A stretch of 64,000 nucleotides of DNA from an uncultured Dokdonia sp. (GCF_947492535.1 NZ_CANLNH010000005.1:248001-312000); one strand, 5' to 3'; positions 1-9,016 are shown, counted from the stretch's first letter. Notes: generated from the letters alone by a model not told the origin. A program made the numbers and translations.

Positions 1-867
1 CTGAGTGCAGGTGGTTCAACAGCTGGTGGTCAAGGAATAGAACTCGCTTATAAAATAGCAAAAGAACACTTTGTGAAGGATGGGAATAATCGCGTTATTC
101 TAGCAACTGATGGTGATTTTAATGTAGGACAAAGTAGTGATAAAGCAATGCAAACCCTAATAGAAGAAAAAAGAGATTCGGGTATTTTTCTAACCTGTTT
201 AGGTTTTGGAATGGGAAATTATAAAGATTCGAAACTAGAAACACTAGCTGATAAAGGAAATGGGAACCATGCGTATATAGATACCATGCAAGAAGCGCAT
301 AAGTTTTTAGGAAAAGAATTTGGAGGCACCCTATATACAATAGCAAAAGATGTGAAAATTCAAGTGGAGTTCAACCCTTTATTAGTAAAGTCATACAGAC
401 TTATTGGGTATGAAAATAGATTGCTAGCAAATGAAGATTTTGATAACGATGCAAAAGATGCAGGAGAGATAGGAAGTGGGCATACAGTAACAGCTTTATA
501 TGAGGTAGTACCTGTAGATTCCTCATATGACCCAACTCCAAGTAATACGCTTAAATATCAAAAGCAAATTCAACATTCAAATACTTCTAATGAATTACTT
601 ACGGTGAAGTTTAGATACAAAACACCTGAAGGATCAAAAAGTAAGTTGTTTTCAGAGGTTGTATATAATGATGTTAACTCTATAGATAAAGCTAGTGAAG
701 ATGTGAAATTTATTGCTGCCGTGGCGATGTTTGGAATGCAACTTAGAGATTCAAAATATGTGAAAGATATAAAGCAGGAAGATGTATTGGCATTAGCTCA
801 ATCTGGTAGAGGAGAAGATACAGATGGATTTAGAGCGGAGTTTATACGTTTGGTAAAAGCTAAATAA
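1..867 (+). CDS. YfbK-like von Willebrand factor A protein, 5' end outside window
   Basis: The reading frame is already open at base 1, so the gene begins upstream; about 288 C-terminal residues are visible. The first 40 carry the end of a vWA domain: a GGSTAGGQGI stretch like the threonine-bearing MIDAS loop, then VILATDGDFN with the MIDAS aspartate. The rest matches the C-terminal extension (DUF3520-like) of bacterial YfbK proteins, which are usually envelope-associated. An internal GTG at 73 is not the true start because homologous sequence continues upstream. The molecular role of YfbK proteins is poorly defined; MoxR ATPase partners are common in the family, but none is visible here. The next gene is a shortened paralogue 51 bp downstream. 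Confidence 0.85.
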   Translation: MSAGGSTAGGQGIELAYKIAKEHFVKDGNNRVILATDGDFNVGQSSDKAMQTLIEEKRDSGIFLTCLGFGMGNYKDSKLETLADKGNGNHAYIDTMQEAHKFLGKEFGGTLYTIAKDVKIQVEFNPLLVKSYRLIGYENRLLANEDFDNDAKDAGEIGSGHTVTALYEVVPVDSSYDPTPSNTLKYQKQIQHSNTSNELLTVKFRYKTPEGSKSKLFSEVVYNDVNSIDKASEDVKFIAAVAMFGMQLRDSKYVKDIKQEDVLALAQSGRGEDTDGFRAEFIRLVKAK

Positions 868-918
868 GTACGACGGGGTCTATGTGATTAAATAAAACAA
901 TAACTAAAAAATATAATT

Positions 919-1551
919 ATGAAAAGATATATGATATATGCATTATTGCTATTAATAGGAATACAAGTAAATGCTCAAGAAGACATAGCCACTACAGTTA
1001 TTAAACTGAAAGATTTAATCACACATGCTGCCGATGCATACCCTAATGAAGAACCACAACAGATTTATTTATTGATAGAGACAGGGGCTTCTGGTATTTC
1101 TTCAGACCATCGCTTTTATTTAGAACAAGGAATACAGTTACTTCTTAAAAGATTACAACCTGAAGATAAAATAGCAATAGGTACGTATGGAGGAAACAAT
1201 ACTACAATTGTATCGTATACGGAAGCTTCTAATAGTGATCATATCCTGAAAGAATTACAAAAAATATATACCATCACAAATCAAGATGAAGGCAAAGATG
1301 GAATTGATATGGCATATCAATTTGCAAAAAACTATTATGTAGAAGACACAGAAAATAAAGTGATTATGATGCGTAATGATCAGGTAGCTTCACAAAGCAT
1401 AGCAGCAGATTCAAAAAATGACAAGGAGAAAAAGCATAAAAAGACAAGAGCAGAACGTAAAGAAGCGGGACAATCTTACAAGTTAGGAGGAGCAATTGCT
1501 ATTACAGCACTTAGCATATTACCAGAAGTGTTAGAGGTAATAAAAGATTAA
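919..1551 (+). CDS. Secreted degenerate vWA-like protein
   Basis: This 210-residue protein has a signal peptide ending near VNAQ. Residues 45-155 align by eye with the preceding vWA protein: LLKRLQPEDKIAIGTYGG matches the vWA strand pattern, and GIDMAYQFAKNYYV matches GIELAYKIAKEHFV there. The metal-site motif DxSxS is replaced by ETGAS and the later TDGD by MRND, so a MIDAS metal site is probably lost. The tail is Lys/Arg-rich (residues 165-185) and ends in a hydrophobic segment. It probably arose by duplication and truncation of the upstream gene and may be a non-metal-binding partner. No function is known. Confidence 0.7.
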   Translation: MKRYMIYALLLLIGIQVNAQEDIATTVIKLKDLITHAADAYPNEEPQQIYLLIETGASGISSDHRFYLEQGIQLLLKRLQPEDKIAIGTYGGNNTTIVSYTEASNSDHILKELQKIYTITNQDEGKDGIDMAYQFAKNYYVEDTENKVIMMRNDQVASQSIAADSKNDKEKKHKKTRAERKEAGQSYKLGGAIAITALSILPEVLEVIKD

Positions 1552-1645
1552 GATGAAAGATATTGTGTTCTTTTTAAATTTTAGGCATCATTTTTGAAAA
1601 GCTGTAAAATGAAATAAAAGATGCATCTTTGTAAAAATTTTTAAA

Positions 1646-2125
1646 ATGAAACGTACAATTGTTTTAGCGCTCGTTCTTTTTCTAGGAACACTTTCGATAG
1701 GAGCTCAAAACTTAGGAAGTATTCAACGTGGCCAACGTGGGTATTCGCCTCAACCAAGACAGGTAGATGCTGGTGAGCCCGAAAAACCAGATGTAAATCA
1801 GTTGAGTATAGAAAAAGCAACACTTTATAAAGAAATGCTTGGGATAGATGTATTTGAAAAAGAAGTATTGCGTACCTATTTGAAAGATTATTATAGAGCT
1901 CGTGTTGATATAGATTATAATCCAGATTTAAAATTTGAGGATAAACAAAAACAAATCAACCTTGAGCAAAAGAAATTTGAAAAAGCACTTAAAGAAGTCT
2001 TTTCAGAAGATCAAGTAGAGCAGATACTTATCGAAGAGCAATTTGGTAATAGAGCGAAGGAGAAAAAGAAAGAAGAAAAAGAAGAAAAGAAGAAAAAGAG
2101 AAAGAAAAAAAATAAAAAAGGATAA
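1646..2125 (+). CDS. Secreted hypothetical protein with lysine-rich tail
   Basis: A 159-residue protein with an N-terminal signal peptide (cleavage after SIGAQ). The middle (residues 50-130) is predicted helical, with ELxK-type spacing around LKDYYRARVDIDY and an EEQFGNRAKEK run. The last 25 residues are almost only Lys and Glu. Similar small secreted helical proteins with basic tails are common in Flavobacteriaceae and have no assigned role. A strong hairpin terminator follows at about 2150. I do not recognise a domain. Confidence 0.65.
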   Translation: MKRTIVLALVLFLGTLSIGAQNLGSIQRGQRGYSPQPRQVDAGEPEKPDVNQLSIEKATLYKEMLGIDVFEKEVLRTYLKDYYRARVDIDYNPDLKFEDKQKQINLEQKKFEKALKEVFSEDQVEQILIEEQFGNRAKEKKKEEKEEKKKKRKKKNKKG

Positions 2126-2146
2126 TCTCCTTTTTATATAAATATT

Positions 2147-2180
2147 AAAAAGAGTGCTATACGGCACTCTTTTTTATTTT
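2147..2180 (+). terminator. Rho-independent terminator after the lysine-rich secreted protein
   Basis: The stem AGAGTGC / GCACTCT (2151-2157 and 2164-2170) is followed by a run of T. It separates the vWA-like genes from the M24 peptidase gene. Confidence 0.8.
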
Positions 2181-2215
2181 ACGTAATTTTAAATGATCAA
2201 TTAAATTTATTTCTA

Positions 2216-3529
2216 ATGACAAGAATATATACTTTTTTATTGCTAATACTATCATATAATATTACAGCTCAAGTAGTATCAGAACGAGAGCGTGCAGTAA
2301 TTGTTGATGATATTTTGGAAGACCGTTTTAATACACTGCTTCCAAAACTTATGGATAGAGCCAATATAGATATGTGGGTGTTAATTTCAAGAGAGTACAA
2401 CGAAGACCCTGTGTTAAAAACAATGTTGCCTGCAACTTGGTTGAATGCACGAAGACGTACCATCCTTGTTTTTTATAGAGATCAAGAAAAAAATACTATA
2501 GAAAAACTAGCAGTAGCGAGATATAATATTGGAAAAAGTATTACTTCAGCTTGGGATAAAGAAAAGGAACCTGACCAATGGAAAGCTTTAGTGAAGCTTA
2601 TAGAAGCTCGTAATCCTAAAAAAATAGCACTCAACTATTCTGATTATTTTGGTTTGGCAGATGGTGTTGTCCGTACAGATTATAATGAGTTTTTAGAAGC
2701 GTTGCCTACTAGTTATGCTTCTAAAATTACATCTGCAGAAGAACTCGCTATTGGTTGGATAGAGACCCGAACACCTAAAGAAATGGTGTATTTTGAACAA
2801 CTTGTAGATATTACACATGATATCATTAAAGATGCTTTTAGCGCTACGGTAATTACGCCAGGAACAACCACTACAGATGATGTAGTATGGTATTTACGAC
2901 AACGTGTTACCGATATGGGATTAGAAACTTGGTTTCATCCTACGGTAGATATACAGCGTAGTAATGAGAAATTAGCAAGTCATATAGAATCCTTTTCTAA
3001 TAGACCCGAAGGCAAGGTTATTCAGAAAGGAGACTTGCTACATTGTGATTTTGGAATCACGTATTTACGATTAAATACCGATTGTCAACAACATGCATAT
3101 GTGCTAAAAGATGGAGAAACGCAAGCGCCTGACTATTTGGTCAATGCATTTGCAGATGGAAATAGAGTTCAGGATATTTTAACAACTAATTTTAAGACTG
3201 GAAAAACGGGAAATCAGATACTATTAAAAGCCTTAAAAGAGGGAAAAGATGATCGGTATTCACCGGCAATTTACACACATCCATTAGGTTTATATGGACA
3301 TTCTGCAGGTCCTACTATAGGAATGTGGGACAGTCAAGGAGGTGTAGTAGGTACGGGAGACTATCCACTCTATGAAAACACTGCCTACGCTATAGAACTT
3401 AACACTACCGTTACTATTCCTGCTTGGAAAAAAGATATTCGTATCATGTTAGAAGAAGCAGGTTTTTGGGGTGAAGAAGGATTTAGATATGTTTCAGGAA
3501 GACAAGATGCCTTGATATTGATAGACTAA
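2216..3529 (+). CDS. M24-family metallopeptidase (Xaa-Pro aminopeptidase-like), secreted
   Basis: The 437-residue protein starts with a signal peptide (to about ITAQ, residue 19), then a creatinase-like N-terminal domain and a pita-bread M24 domain. The five expected dinuclear metal ligands can be assigned: Asp in HCDFG, Asp in NTDCQ, His in LYGHSAG, Glu in YAIELNT and Glu in IMLEE. The family removes N-terminal residues before proline or degrades dipeptides; the signal peptide suggests periplasmic peptide processing. It begins about 35 bp after a terminator and lies 14 bp before the vWA-plug fusion gene, so the two may be co-transcribed. The exact substrate cannot be told from sequence. Confidence 0.85.
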   Translation: MTRIYTFLLLILSYNITAQVVSERERAVIVDDILEDRFNTLLPKLMDRANIDMWVLISREYNEDPVLKTMLPATWLNARRRTILVFYRDQEKNTIEKLAVARYNIGKSITSAWDKEKEPDQWKALVKLIEARNPKKIALNYSDYFGLADGVVRTDYNEFLEALPTSYASKITSAEELAIGWIETRTPKEMVYFEQLVDITHDIIKDAFSATVITPGTTTTDDVVWYLRQRVTDMGLETWFHPTVDIQRSNEKLASHIESFSNRPEGKVIQKGDLLHCDFGITYLRLNTDCQQHAYVLKDGETQAPDYLVNAFADGNRVQDILTTNFKTGKTGNQILLKALKEGKDDRYSPAIYTHPLGLYGHSAGPTIGMWDSQGGVVGTGDYPLYENTAYAIELNTTVTIPAWKKDIRIMLEEAGFWGEEGFRYVSGRQDALILID

Positions 3530-3543
3530 ACAACCATACGATC

Positions 3544-5751
3544 ATGAAAAATCTAATTATTGTAATTGCTGTGTTTTTTGCTTTCGCGAAAGCGCACACA
3601 ACTCAAGCGCAAACTAAAGAAAACATACTATTTTATTGGGATGCGTCATTATCTATGCAGGATAGGAATCTTGATATAGAATTAGAATATTTAGATACTT
3701 TTTTTGAAAAACATAAAGAAGCAGCGGTCCATTTTGTGTCTTTTAGTTCAGAAATTATTTTAGAAGAAGATTATACGATCGTTAATGGAAATTGGGATGC
3801 CCTAAAAGCGGAATTAAAAAGTACAGTATATGACGGAGCTGTCTCTTTTGCATCTCTTGATTTCACTATACAAACAGATCGTTTTATACTTTCAACAGAT
3901 GGAGAAAGTATCTCTTCTGAATTACCTGAAAAAGCAAGCGCGCCTGTTCATATTATCACCAATAATAAGAATCGTTCTATTATGAAATTGGCACTCAACT
4001 CAGTCGGTAGCCTAACAAATACAAATAAACTTGCACGCAAAAAAAATAGACAACCTACTCTAGTTACTGGTGTTGTAATAGATGCTAATACTGGAGGAGG
4101 ACAAGCATTAGAAGGAGCAGTCATTAAAATAGTAGGAGGGGATAAAGAAGTAATTACTGATAGAAAAGGAGCGTATAGTATAGAAGCATTTCCAGAAAGT
4201 GTGTTGGAAATATCTTACGTAGGTAAGAAAGCAAGAAGATTTAGAGTTGGTAAGCAACAGACGTTGAATATCATATTTAGTGATCAAGGGGATGTGCTTA
4301 AAGAAGTCGTTATTACAAGTAGAGGAAATAATGAGACTGCTGTTGAAGAAAAAGAAGTAGATCTTGGACAACATAAAATCCAGAAAAAGAAATTAGGATA
4401 TTCTGTAGAGACTATTACAGATAAAGAAATTTCTCAAATAGATACAGATGTGAAACAAGCTGTAAATGGACAATTTGCAGGACTAGAGATTGCAAATGAT
4501 GCAGCACAAACTAGAGTAGATTTATCTCAGTTTTTAGGAAGACACAAAAACATGACACTTCTTGGAGATCAAACAGGATTGGTGGTTATAGATGGTGTGC
4601 CTCAATCTAAAACTGATTCTGGACAATTTTCAGGAAATACAGGAAGCACAGGGATATCAACTCATATTAATCCTGATAATATTGCAAGTATAAGCTATTT
4701 AAAAGGACTTGCCGCTACAAATAGATACGGTACACTAGGAAAAGGAGGCGTGATATTGATTACAACAAAATCTGCAATAGCAGGGGAAGTAACAAAAAGA
4801 GATACCGCACCTAAAGGAACTACTGCTACATATGCTGATACGGCTATCGAAATAGAAGCACTTCCCAAAACAGAATATATAGCGGCTTTGCAAAAGCACA
4901 AAACAATTGACGCCGCTTTTGAAGAATATCTTATACAAAGAGATACGTATGGTAGTACCCCTAGTTTTTATCTCAATGTTGCCGATTATTTTAAAGGATG
5001 GAATAATGTAGAAATGACTTCTCGAGTCCTTTCTAATGTTTCTGAAATTGCAAAAAATGATGCAACAGCATTAAGAGCGATGGCTTTTAAAATAGATGAG
5101 ATTGGGAATAAAAAGAAAGCATTAGAGGTTTATAAATATATCAGTCGAATTAGATCTTTAGAAGTACAATCTTATCGTGATCTAGCACTTTCATATGCAG
5201 AAAATGGTGATGTAGGTAATGCTTTTAATATCTATCAAAATATTGTGGAAGGGAAAGGCAATATTGTCGTAAATGCTTCTGGTATAGAAGAAAGCCTTAT
5301 TAAAGAATATCAAAACTTTATAAAAAAATATAAAAGTGCAATCAATGTAAGTACCATTTTACCTCGATTCTTAAAAGAGCCAGAAAAACTGAAAAAACGT
5401 ATTGTTTTAGAATGGAATCATCAAGATGCAAAATTTGATTTACAAATTGTAAATCCTCAAAATAGATTCTTTACATGGGAGCATACTGAAAAAGTAGCAG
5501 CACAGCGACTTGCTCAAGAAAAGAGAGATGGCTTTCAGATGGAAGAATTTTTCTTAACAGAAGATGATAAAGGAAAATGGACTTTTAATATCATTTATTA
5601 CGGAAAAATAACAGATGATGATGGATCACCTACGTATATGAAATTTACAGTCTATGATGAGTACGGAACTCCTAAAGAATCTAGAGAAGTAAAAGTAGTA
5701 CGTTTAATTGATGTAAATCAACCATATACAGTACTGGAGGTTACATTATAA
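3544..5751 (+). CDS. vWA / CarboxypepD_reg / TonB-plug fusion protein with helical repeats
   Basis: This 735-residue exported protein has an unusual domain order. A signal peptide (1-22) is followed by a short vWA-like domain with an intact DASLS motif (33-37) and a later STDGE aspartate. A carboxypeptidase-regulatory-like beta domain spans about 170-260 (GAVIKIVGGDKEVITDRKG). A SusC/RagA-type TonB plug spans about 285-410 (VVIDGVPQ, YGTLGKGGVILITTK). Helical TPR-like repeats (about 470-600) and a beta-rich C-terminus follow. No 22-strand receptor barrel is present, so it cannot be a transporter. It may be a scaffold or binding protein that reuses a plug domain. The genomic palindrome GCTTTCGCGAAAGC encodes part of its signal peptide (FAFAKA). 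Confidence 0.75.
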   Translation: MKNLIIVIAVFFAFAKAHTTQAQTKENILFYWDASLSMQDRNLDIELEYLDTFFEKHKEAAVHFVSFSSEIILEEDYTIVNGNWDALKAELKSTVYDGAVSFASLDFTIQTDRFILSTDGESISSELPEKASAPVHIITNNKNRSIMKLALNSVGSLTNTNKLARKKNRQPTLVTGVVIDANTGGGQALEGAVIKIVGGDKEVITDRKGAYSIEAFPESVLEISYVGKKARRFRVGKQQTLNIIFSDQGDVLKEVVITSRGNNETAVEEKEVDLGQHKIQKKKLGYSVETITDKEISQIDTDVKQAVNGQFAGLEIANDAAQTRVDLSQFLGRHKNMTLLGDQTGLVVIDGVPQSKTDSGQFSGNTGSTGISTHINPDNIASISYLKGLAATNRYGTLGKGGVILITTKSAIAGEVTKRDTAPKGTTATYADTAIEIEALPKTEYIAALQKHKTIDAAFEEYLIQRDTYGSTPSFYLNVADYFKGWNNVEMTSRVLSNVSEIAKNDATALRAMAFKIDEIGNKKKALEVYKYISRIRSLEVQSYRDLALSYAENGDVGNAFNIYQNIVEGKGNIVVNASGIEESLIKEYQNFIKKYKSAINVSTILPRFLKEPEKLKKRIVLEWNHQDAKFDLQIVNPQNRFFTWEHTEKVAAQRLAQEKRDGFQMEEFFLTEDDKGKWTFNIIYYGKITDDDGSPTYMKFTVYDEYGTPKESREVKVVRLIDVNQPYTVLEVTL

Positions 5752-5760
5752 AATTAACGT

Positions 5761-6135
5761 ATGACGGAGTACATCATAAATGATATTTTTAATCAAATAC
5801 TTGACGATAAAGAACACATTAAACCTGAATTGATTAACAAATCAGATTATCATGATTTAGATTTAATTATTAATTATCTAGAAAATGGGGGTAAAATAGT
5901 TACAATGGCTAGTAAGGAAGATTGTAAATTATGTGGAGAAGTAGCAGGTTCTAGAAATTATTTTACAGATGGTAAATGGATTTGGCCTATATGGATAAAA
6001 CACTATTTGGTACAACATAAATTAAAACTTCCTGAACAATTTATTCTTTATATACGTGAAAATAACTTCAAGATTATGGAGGTAAACCTTATGAGAAAAA
6101 TTGTTAATCAAGAAATAGACTATGATGTAATTTAA
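5761..6135 (+). CDS. Hypothetical 124-residue protein with CKLC motif
   Basis: A small, probably cytoplasmic protein with no signal peptide. It has one CxxC pair (CKLCG near residue 59) and then DGKWIWPIWIKHYLVQHKL, an aromatic block of the kind seen in small immunity-like families (DGxWxWPxWxxHYV). It starts 9 bp after the vWA-plug gene and may be its last operon partner. An immunity or regulatory role is only a suggestion, since no toxin gene is visible nearby. Confidence 0.55.
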   Translation: MTEYIINDIFNQILDDKEHIKPELINKSDYHDLDLIINYLENGGKIVTMASKEDCKLCGEVAGSRNYFTDGKWIWPIWIKHYLVQHKLKLPEQFILYIRENNFKIMEVNLMRKIVNQEIDYDVI

Positions 6136-6200
6136 TCAGAATTCTATATTTATTCTATTCTAATAACAATACTATTATATTGTAATTTATGAATAGAATT

Positions 6201-7106
6201 TTAATTCTTCTTACTCCTAGGATGAAATGTGTGTAATACCTCAGAAAGTTGAGATCTGTCTACATGCATATAAATTTCAGTAGTTGTAATACTTTCATGA
6301 CCAAGCATTTGTTGTATAGAACGTAAGTCGGCACCATTCTGTAATAAATGTGTTGCGAAACTATGCCGAAACGTATGCGGACTAATCGTTTTTTGAATAC
6401 CCGCTTTAATCGCTAGATCTTTAATAATTGTAAAAACCATAGCTCTTGTGAGCTGTCGTCCTCTACGGTTTAGAAAAAGGGTATTACTATATTCAGGTTT
6501 AGGGGCTGTGTGTATCCTAATTTCATTGCGATATAGGTTAATATATTTTTGAGTATGTTGACTTATAGGAACAAAACGTTGTTTATCTCCTTTTCCTATT
6601 ACATTAATAAATCCTTCTTCAAAATATAAATCTGAAAGTTGTAAACTGATTAATTCAGAGACTCGAAGTCCACATGCATACAAACATTCTAGCATAGCTC
6701 TGTTACGCTCTCCTTGTGGATGACCTAAGTCTATAGCAGCAATCAACTGATCTATTTCTTCTTCAGACAGCGTATCTGGTAGTTTACGTCCAATTTTTGG
6801 AGGTTCTATTAAATCAGTAGGATTGTCATCACGATAATCTTCAAAGATGAGGTAATTAAAAAAACCTTTTAGTCCAGATATAATACGTGCTTGTGATCTA
6901 GGTTGTACTTCTTTAGCAATATCATATATAAATTTCTGAATCTCTTCTTTTCCAATTGTAATAGGGCTTTTTGTGATCTTATGTGCCTCAAGAAATCGAA
7001 TCAATTTTGTAATATCTCTAGAATAATTGGAAATCGTATTATCAGAGAGTCCGCGTTCAATACGTAAGTAGTGTTTATAATCTGTAATACTATGTTTCCA
7101 ATTCAT
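6201..7106 (-). CDS. xerD: Tyrosine recombinase XerD
   Basis: At 301 residues it has the normal XerD length. The N-terminal SAM-like core-binding domain covers residues 1-100. The catalytic set is complete: Arg148 (CGLRVSEL), Lys in GKGDKQR (172-175), His244 and Arg247 (SPHTFRHSF), His270 (LGHES) and nucleophile Tyr279 (TEIYMHV). XerD with XerC resolves chromosome dimers at dif. In many flavobacteria xerD is divergent from aroQ; here the two are separated by three barrel genes, and a decayed xerD fragment lies at 8151-8245. No phage or integrase context is seen, so a housekeeping role is likely. Confidence 0.93.
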   Translation of the reverse strand: MNWKHSITDYKHYLRIERGLSDNTISNYSRDITKLIRFLEAHKITKSPITIGKEEIQKFIYDIAKEVQPRSQARIISGLKGFFNYLIFEDYRDDNPTDLIEPPKIGRKLPDTLSEEEIDQLIAAIDLGHPQGERNRAMLECLYACGLRVSELISLQLSDLYFEEGFINVIGKGDKQRFVPISQHTQKYINLYRNEIRIHTAPKPEYSNTLFLNRRGRQLTRAMVFTIIKDLAIKAGIQKTISPHTFRHSFATHLLQNGADLRSIQQMLGHESITTTEIYMHVDRSQLSEVLHTFHPRSKKN

Positions 7107-7353
7107 GTAAGTATATCTTCTTTTTTATGGCTACTCTTAGCATATAGTAAGATAAGTAACCTAAAAATACTTGTTCTATTTGATTTAACGAATGAATCCT
7201 AATAAAATCTAATTCATAAATTAAAAATAAAGCCGTGAAGAAAACTATATTATTTGGATATTTTACTAGGTAAACCCAAATGCTAATTAATATACTAAAG
7301 ATTTTAAATACTCGTTATTGCCTAAAGTTGAATTAACTAAAGAAATATAAACT

Positions 7354-7920
7354 ATGAAAAAAATCATTTTATTTGTTACAATTGGGATATTAACCATTTT
7401 AGGAGTAAGTGCTCAAAACATTCATTTTGGTGCTAAAGGAGGTGTCAATTTAGCCTCTCTAGACATTGAAAATGCAGTTGGAACTATAAATGGAAGAACT
7501 TCTTTCCATCTAGGAGGAGTGGTGAATATAGAACTTACTGAAAATGTTGGGATTCAACCCGAGTTTTTGTATTCTGCCCAAGGAGCAAATTCAAATGTTA
7601 ATGGATTTGAGTCTACCATAAAATTAGATTACATTAACGTACCAGTTTTATTAGATTATAAAGTTTTAGATAGCTTTAGTTTACAAGCAGGTCCTCAAAT
7701 AGGGTTTAATATTAACGCAGAAACAGAAGCTGACAATAGTACATTTGATATACCTGGTGCTGAAACTATAGATCTTGCTTTAGCTTTTGGAGCACAGTAT
7801 AAATTAGAACAAGGAATTTTCTTTCAGGGGCGATATAGTCTTGGTCTTACAGATTATGCCCAAGGGTTACGTTCAAGAAATAATGTGTTTTCACTTTCAG
7901 TAGGATACTTCTTCAATTAA
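7354..7920 (+). CDS. Outer-membrane beta-barrel protein (PorT/OmpW-like fold)
   Basis: A 188-residue protein with a signal peptide cleaved after GVSAQ, followed by alternating amphipathic beta strands and a terminal aromatic strand (FSLSVGYFFN), typical of 8-stranded barrels of the Bacteroidota outer-membrane beta-barrel (OMP_b-brl_2) family. NIHFGAKGGVNLASL is the usual first strand. It is about one-third identical by eye to the two barrel genes downstream, and its 3' flank (terminator, TTGTAAT, palindrome) resembles theirs, so all three probably derive from tandem duplication. No ligand can be inferred. Confidence 0.8.
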   Translation: MKKIILFVTIGILTILGVSAQNIHFGAKGGVNLASLDIENAVGTINGRTSFHLGGVVNIELTENVGIQPEFLYSAQGANSNVNGFESTIKLDYINVPVLLDYKVLDSFSLQAGPQIGFNINAETEADNSTFDIPGAETIDLALAFGAQYKLEQGIFFQGRYSLGLTDYAQGLRSRNNVFSLSVGYFFN

Positions 7921-7938
7921 AAAATCTAGTGTAAAAAA

Positions 7939-7967
7939 AGTGCTTTTATAGTTGAAAGCACTTTTTT
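7939..7967 (+). terminator. Rho-independent terminator after first barrel gene
   Basis: The stem AGTGCTTT / AAAGCACT (7939-7946, 7955-7962) is followed by T residues, 19 bp past the stop codon. Confidence 0.8.
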
Positions 7968-7992
7968 ATGCATTGTAATCTGTTGTTTTTAT

Positions 7993-8007
7993 GCTTTCGC
8001 GAAAGCG
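7993..8007. repeat. Genomic palindrome GCTTTCGCGAAAGC (intergenic copy)
   Basis: A perfect copy of the 14-bp palindrome lies just after the terminator of the first barrel gene. It is one of about a dozen intact copies in the window. Confidence 0.9.
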
Positions 8008-8046
8008 TATATTAAAATATCATCATTGATAAAATAAAGTTAGTAG

Positions 8047-8140
8047 ATAAAACTACGTATTATAAATGGTCTCCATCTCCTAGGAAAAAGAGAACCTGAA
8101 ATATATGGAGGAAAGTCCTTTTGAAGATTAATTTAAAGAA
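8047..8140 (+). pseudogene. Decayed 5' fragment of aroQ
   Basis: The stretch matches the start of the intact aroQ gene at 9960 with substitutions and small indels. Shared blocks include AAACTACG, AGAGAACCTGAAATATATGG and TTTTGAAGAT. The start codon is ATA instead of ATG, and a deletion after GGTC removes two codons and shifts the match. It ends abruptly where an xerD fragment begins. It lies in a 543-bp spacer between barrel genes that has no intact gene. Confidence 0.8.
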
Positions 8141-8150
8141 CTACCATCTA

Positions 8151-8245
8151 GCTACAATACGTACTTGTGATCTAGGTTGTAATATCATATAATAAATTTC
8201 TGAGTCTCTTCTTTTCAATTGTAATAGAACTTTTTGCAATACTTC
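8151..8245 (-). pseudogene. Decayed internal fragment of xerD
   Basis: The stretch matches xerD near 6880-6980 in the same orientation. Shared blocks include AATACGT, CTTGTGATCTAGGTTGTA, AATATCATAT, AATTTCTGA and AATTGTAATAG. About 40 bp further on, TAAAAATACTTGT (near 8270) matches the xerD upstream region near 7163, so the bulk of the gene copy was deleted. Together with the aroQ relic it indicates an old tandem copy of an xerD-barrel-aroQ unit. Confidence 0.78.
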
Positions 8246-8464
8246 CGATTGTATAAGAAATAAGAAGTTTAAAAATACTTGTCTTATTATGGAATCTAAA
8301 GGAATACGACAGTTTCTAACTAAAAGAGATACACAGTAATTTTAATTAATACAGTATTCAGTTTTTCTAGTTTTAAGAAAAGTTTACAAAATAAAAACCT
8401 GTTTATCTTGTAACAATTTGTAACTATGTATACTAATACTTAACAAAAACAATTAATTACAATT

Positions 8465-8980
8465 ATGAGAAAAATTATTTTAGGGGCTGCGATTGCAGTA
8501 TTAACCATTACCGGAATGAATGCTCAAGAAACTACATTTGGAGTAAAAGCAGGTTTTTCAAGCGCATCTGCCACACTTGAAGCAGGAGGACAAGATGTTT
8601 CTGCTAGCGAGAGTGGGTTTTTTGTAGGAGTTGTCGCAGATTTTACAGTTTCTGACCAATTTCATGTTACGCCAAGTGCTTTGTATACAAACATAGATGA
8701 TACGGGCTTCTTACAAATACCTGTTTTAGGTAAATACTTAATAGGAGAAGGAGGGTTTAATGTACAAGCTGGACCACAATTTAACCTTATTCTAGAAGAA
8801 ACTGCAGACGATTTCTCATCGTTATCTGTAGGATTAACAGGAGGTCTTGGGTATGACTTTACAGAAAAGTTTTTTGCAGAAGCTCATTATCACCTTCAGT
8901 TAACAAACAGTTTTACAGGAGATGGAGATATTACTGCTAGAACTGATTTTTTCAACGTTGGTGTTGGATATAGATTTTAA
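8465..8980 (+). CDS. Outer-membrane beta-barrel protein, copy A
   Basis: A 171-residue protein with a signal peptide cleaved after GMNAQ and about eight predicted strands ending in FFNVGVGYRF, whose C-terminal Phe is the usual BAM-recognised end. It differs from the 9288-9803 copy at only five positions (residues 2, 38, 45, 100 and 127), although the flanking DNA is more divergent; this suggests recent duplication or gene conversion. The leader AACAATTAATTACAATT before the ATG is shared with the other copy. Function is unknown; small barrels of this type are abundant flavobacterial outer-membrane proteins. Confidence 0.85.
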   Translation: MRKIILGAAIAVLTITGMNAQETTFGVKAGFSSASATLEAGGQDVSASESGFFVGVVADFTVSDQFHVTPSALYTNIDDTGFLQIPVLGKYLIGEGGFNVQAGPQFNLILEETADDFSSLSVGLTGGLGYDFTEKFFAEAHYHLQLTNSFTGDGDITARTDFFNVGVGYRF

Positions 8981-9016
8981 TATACACAATAACTAAACTA
9001 GTTATTGATCATCCTA

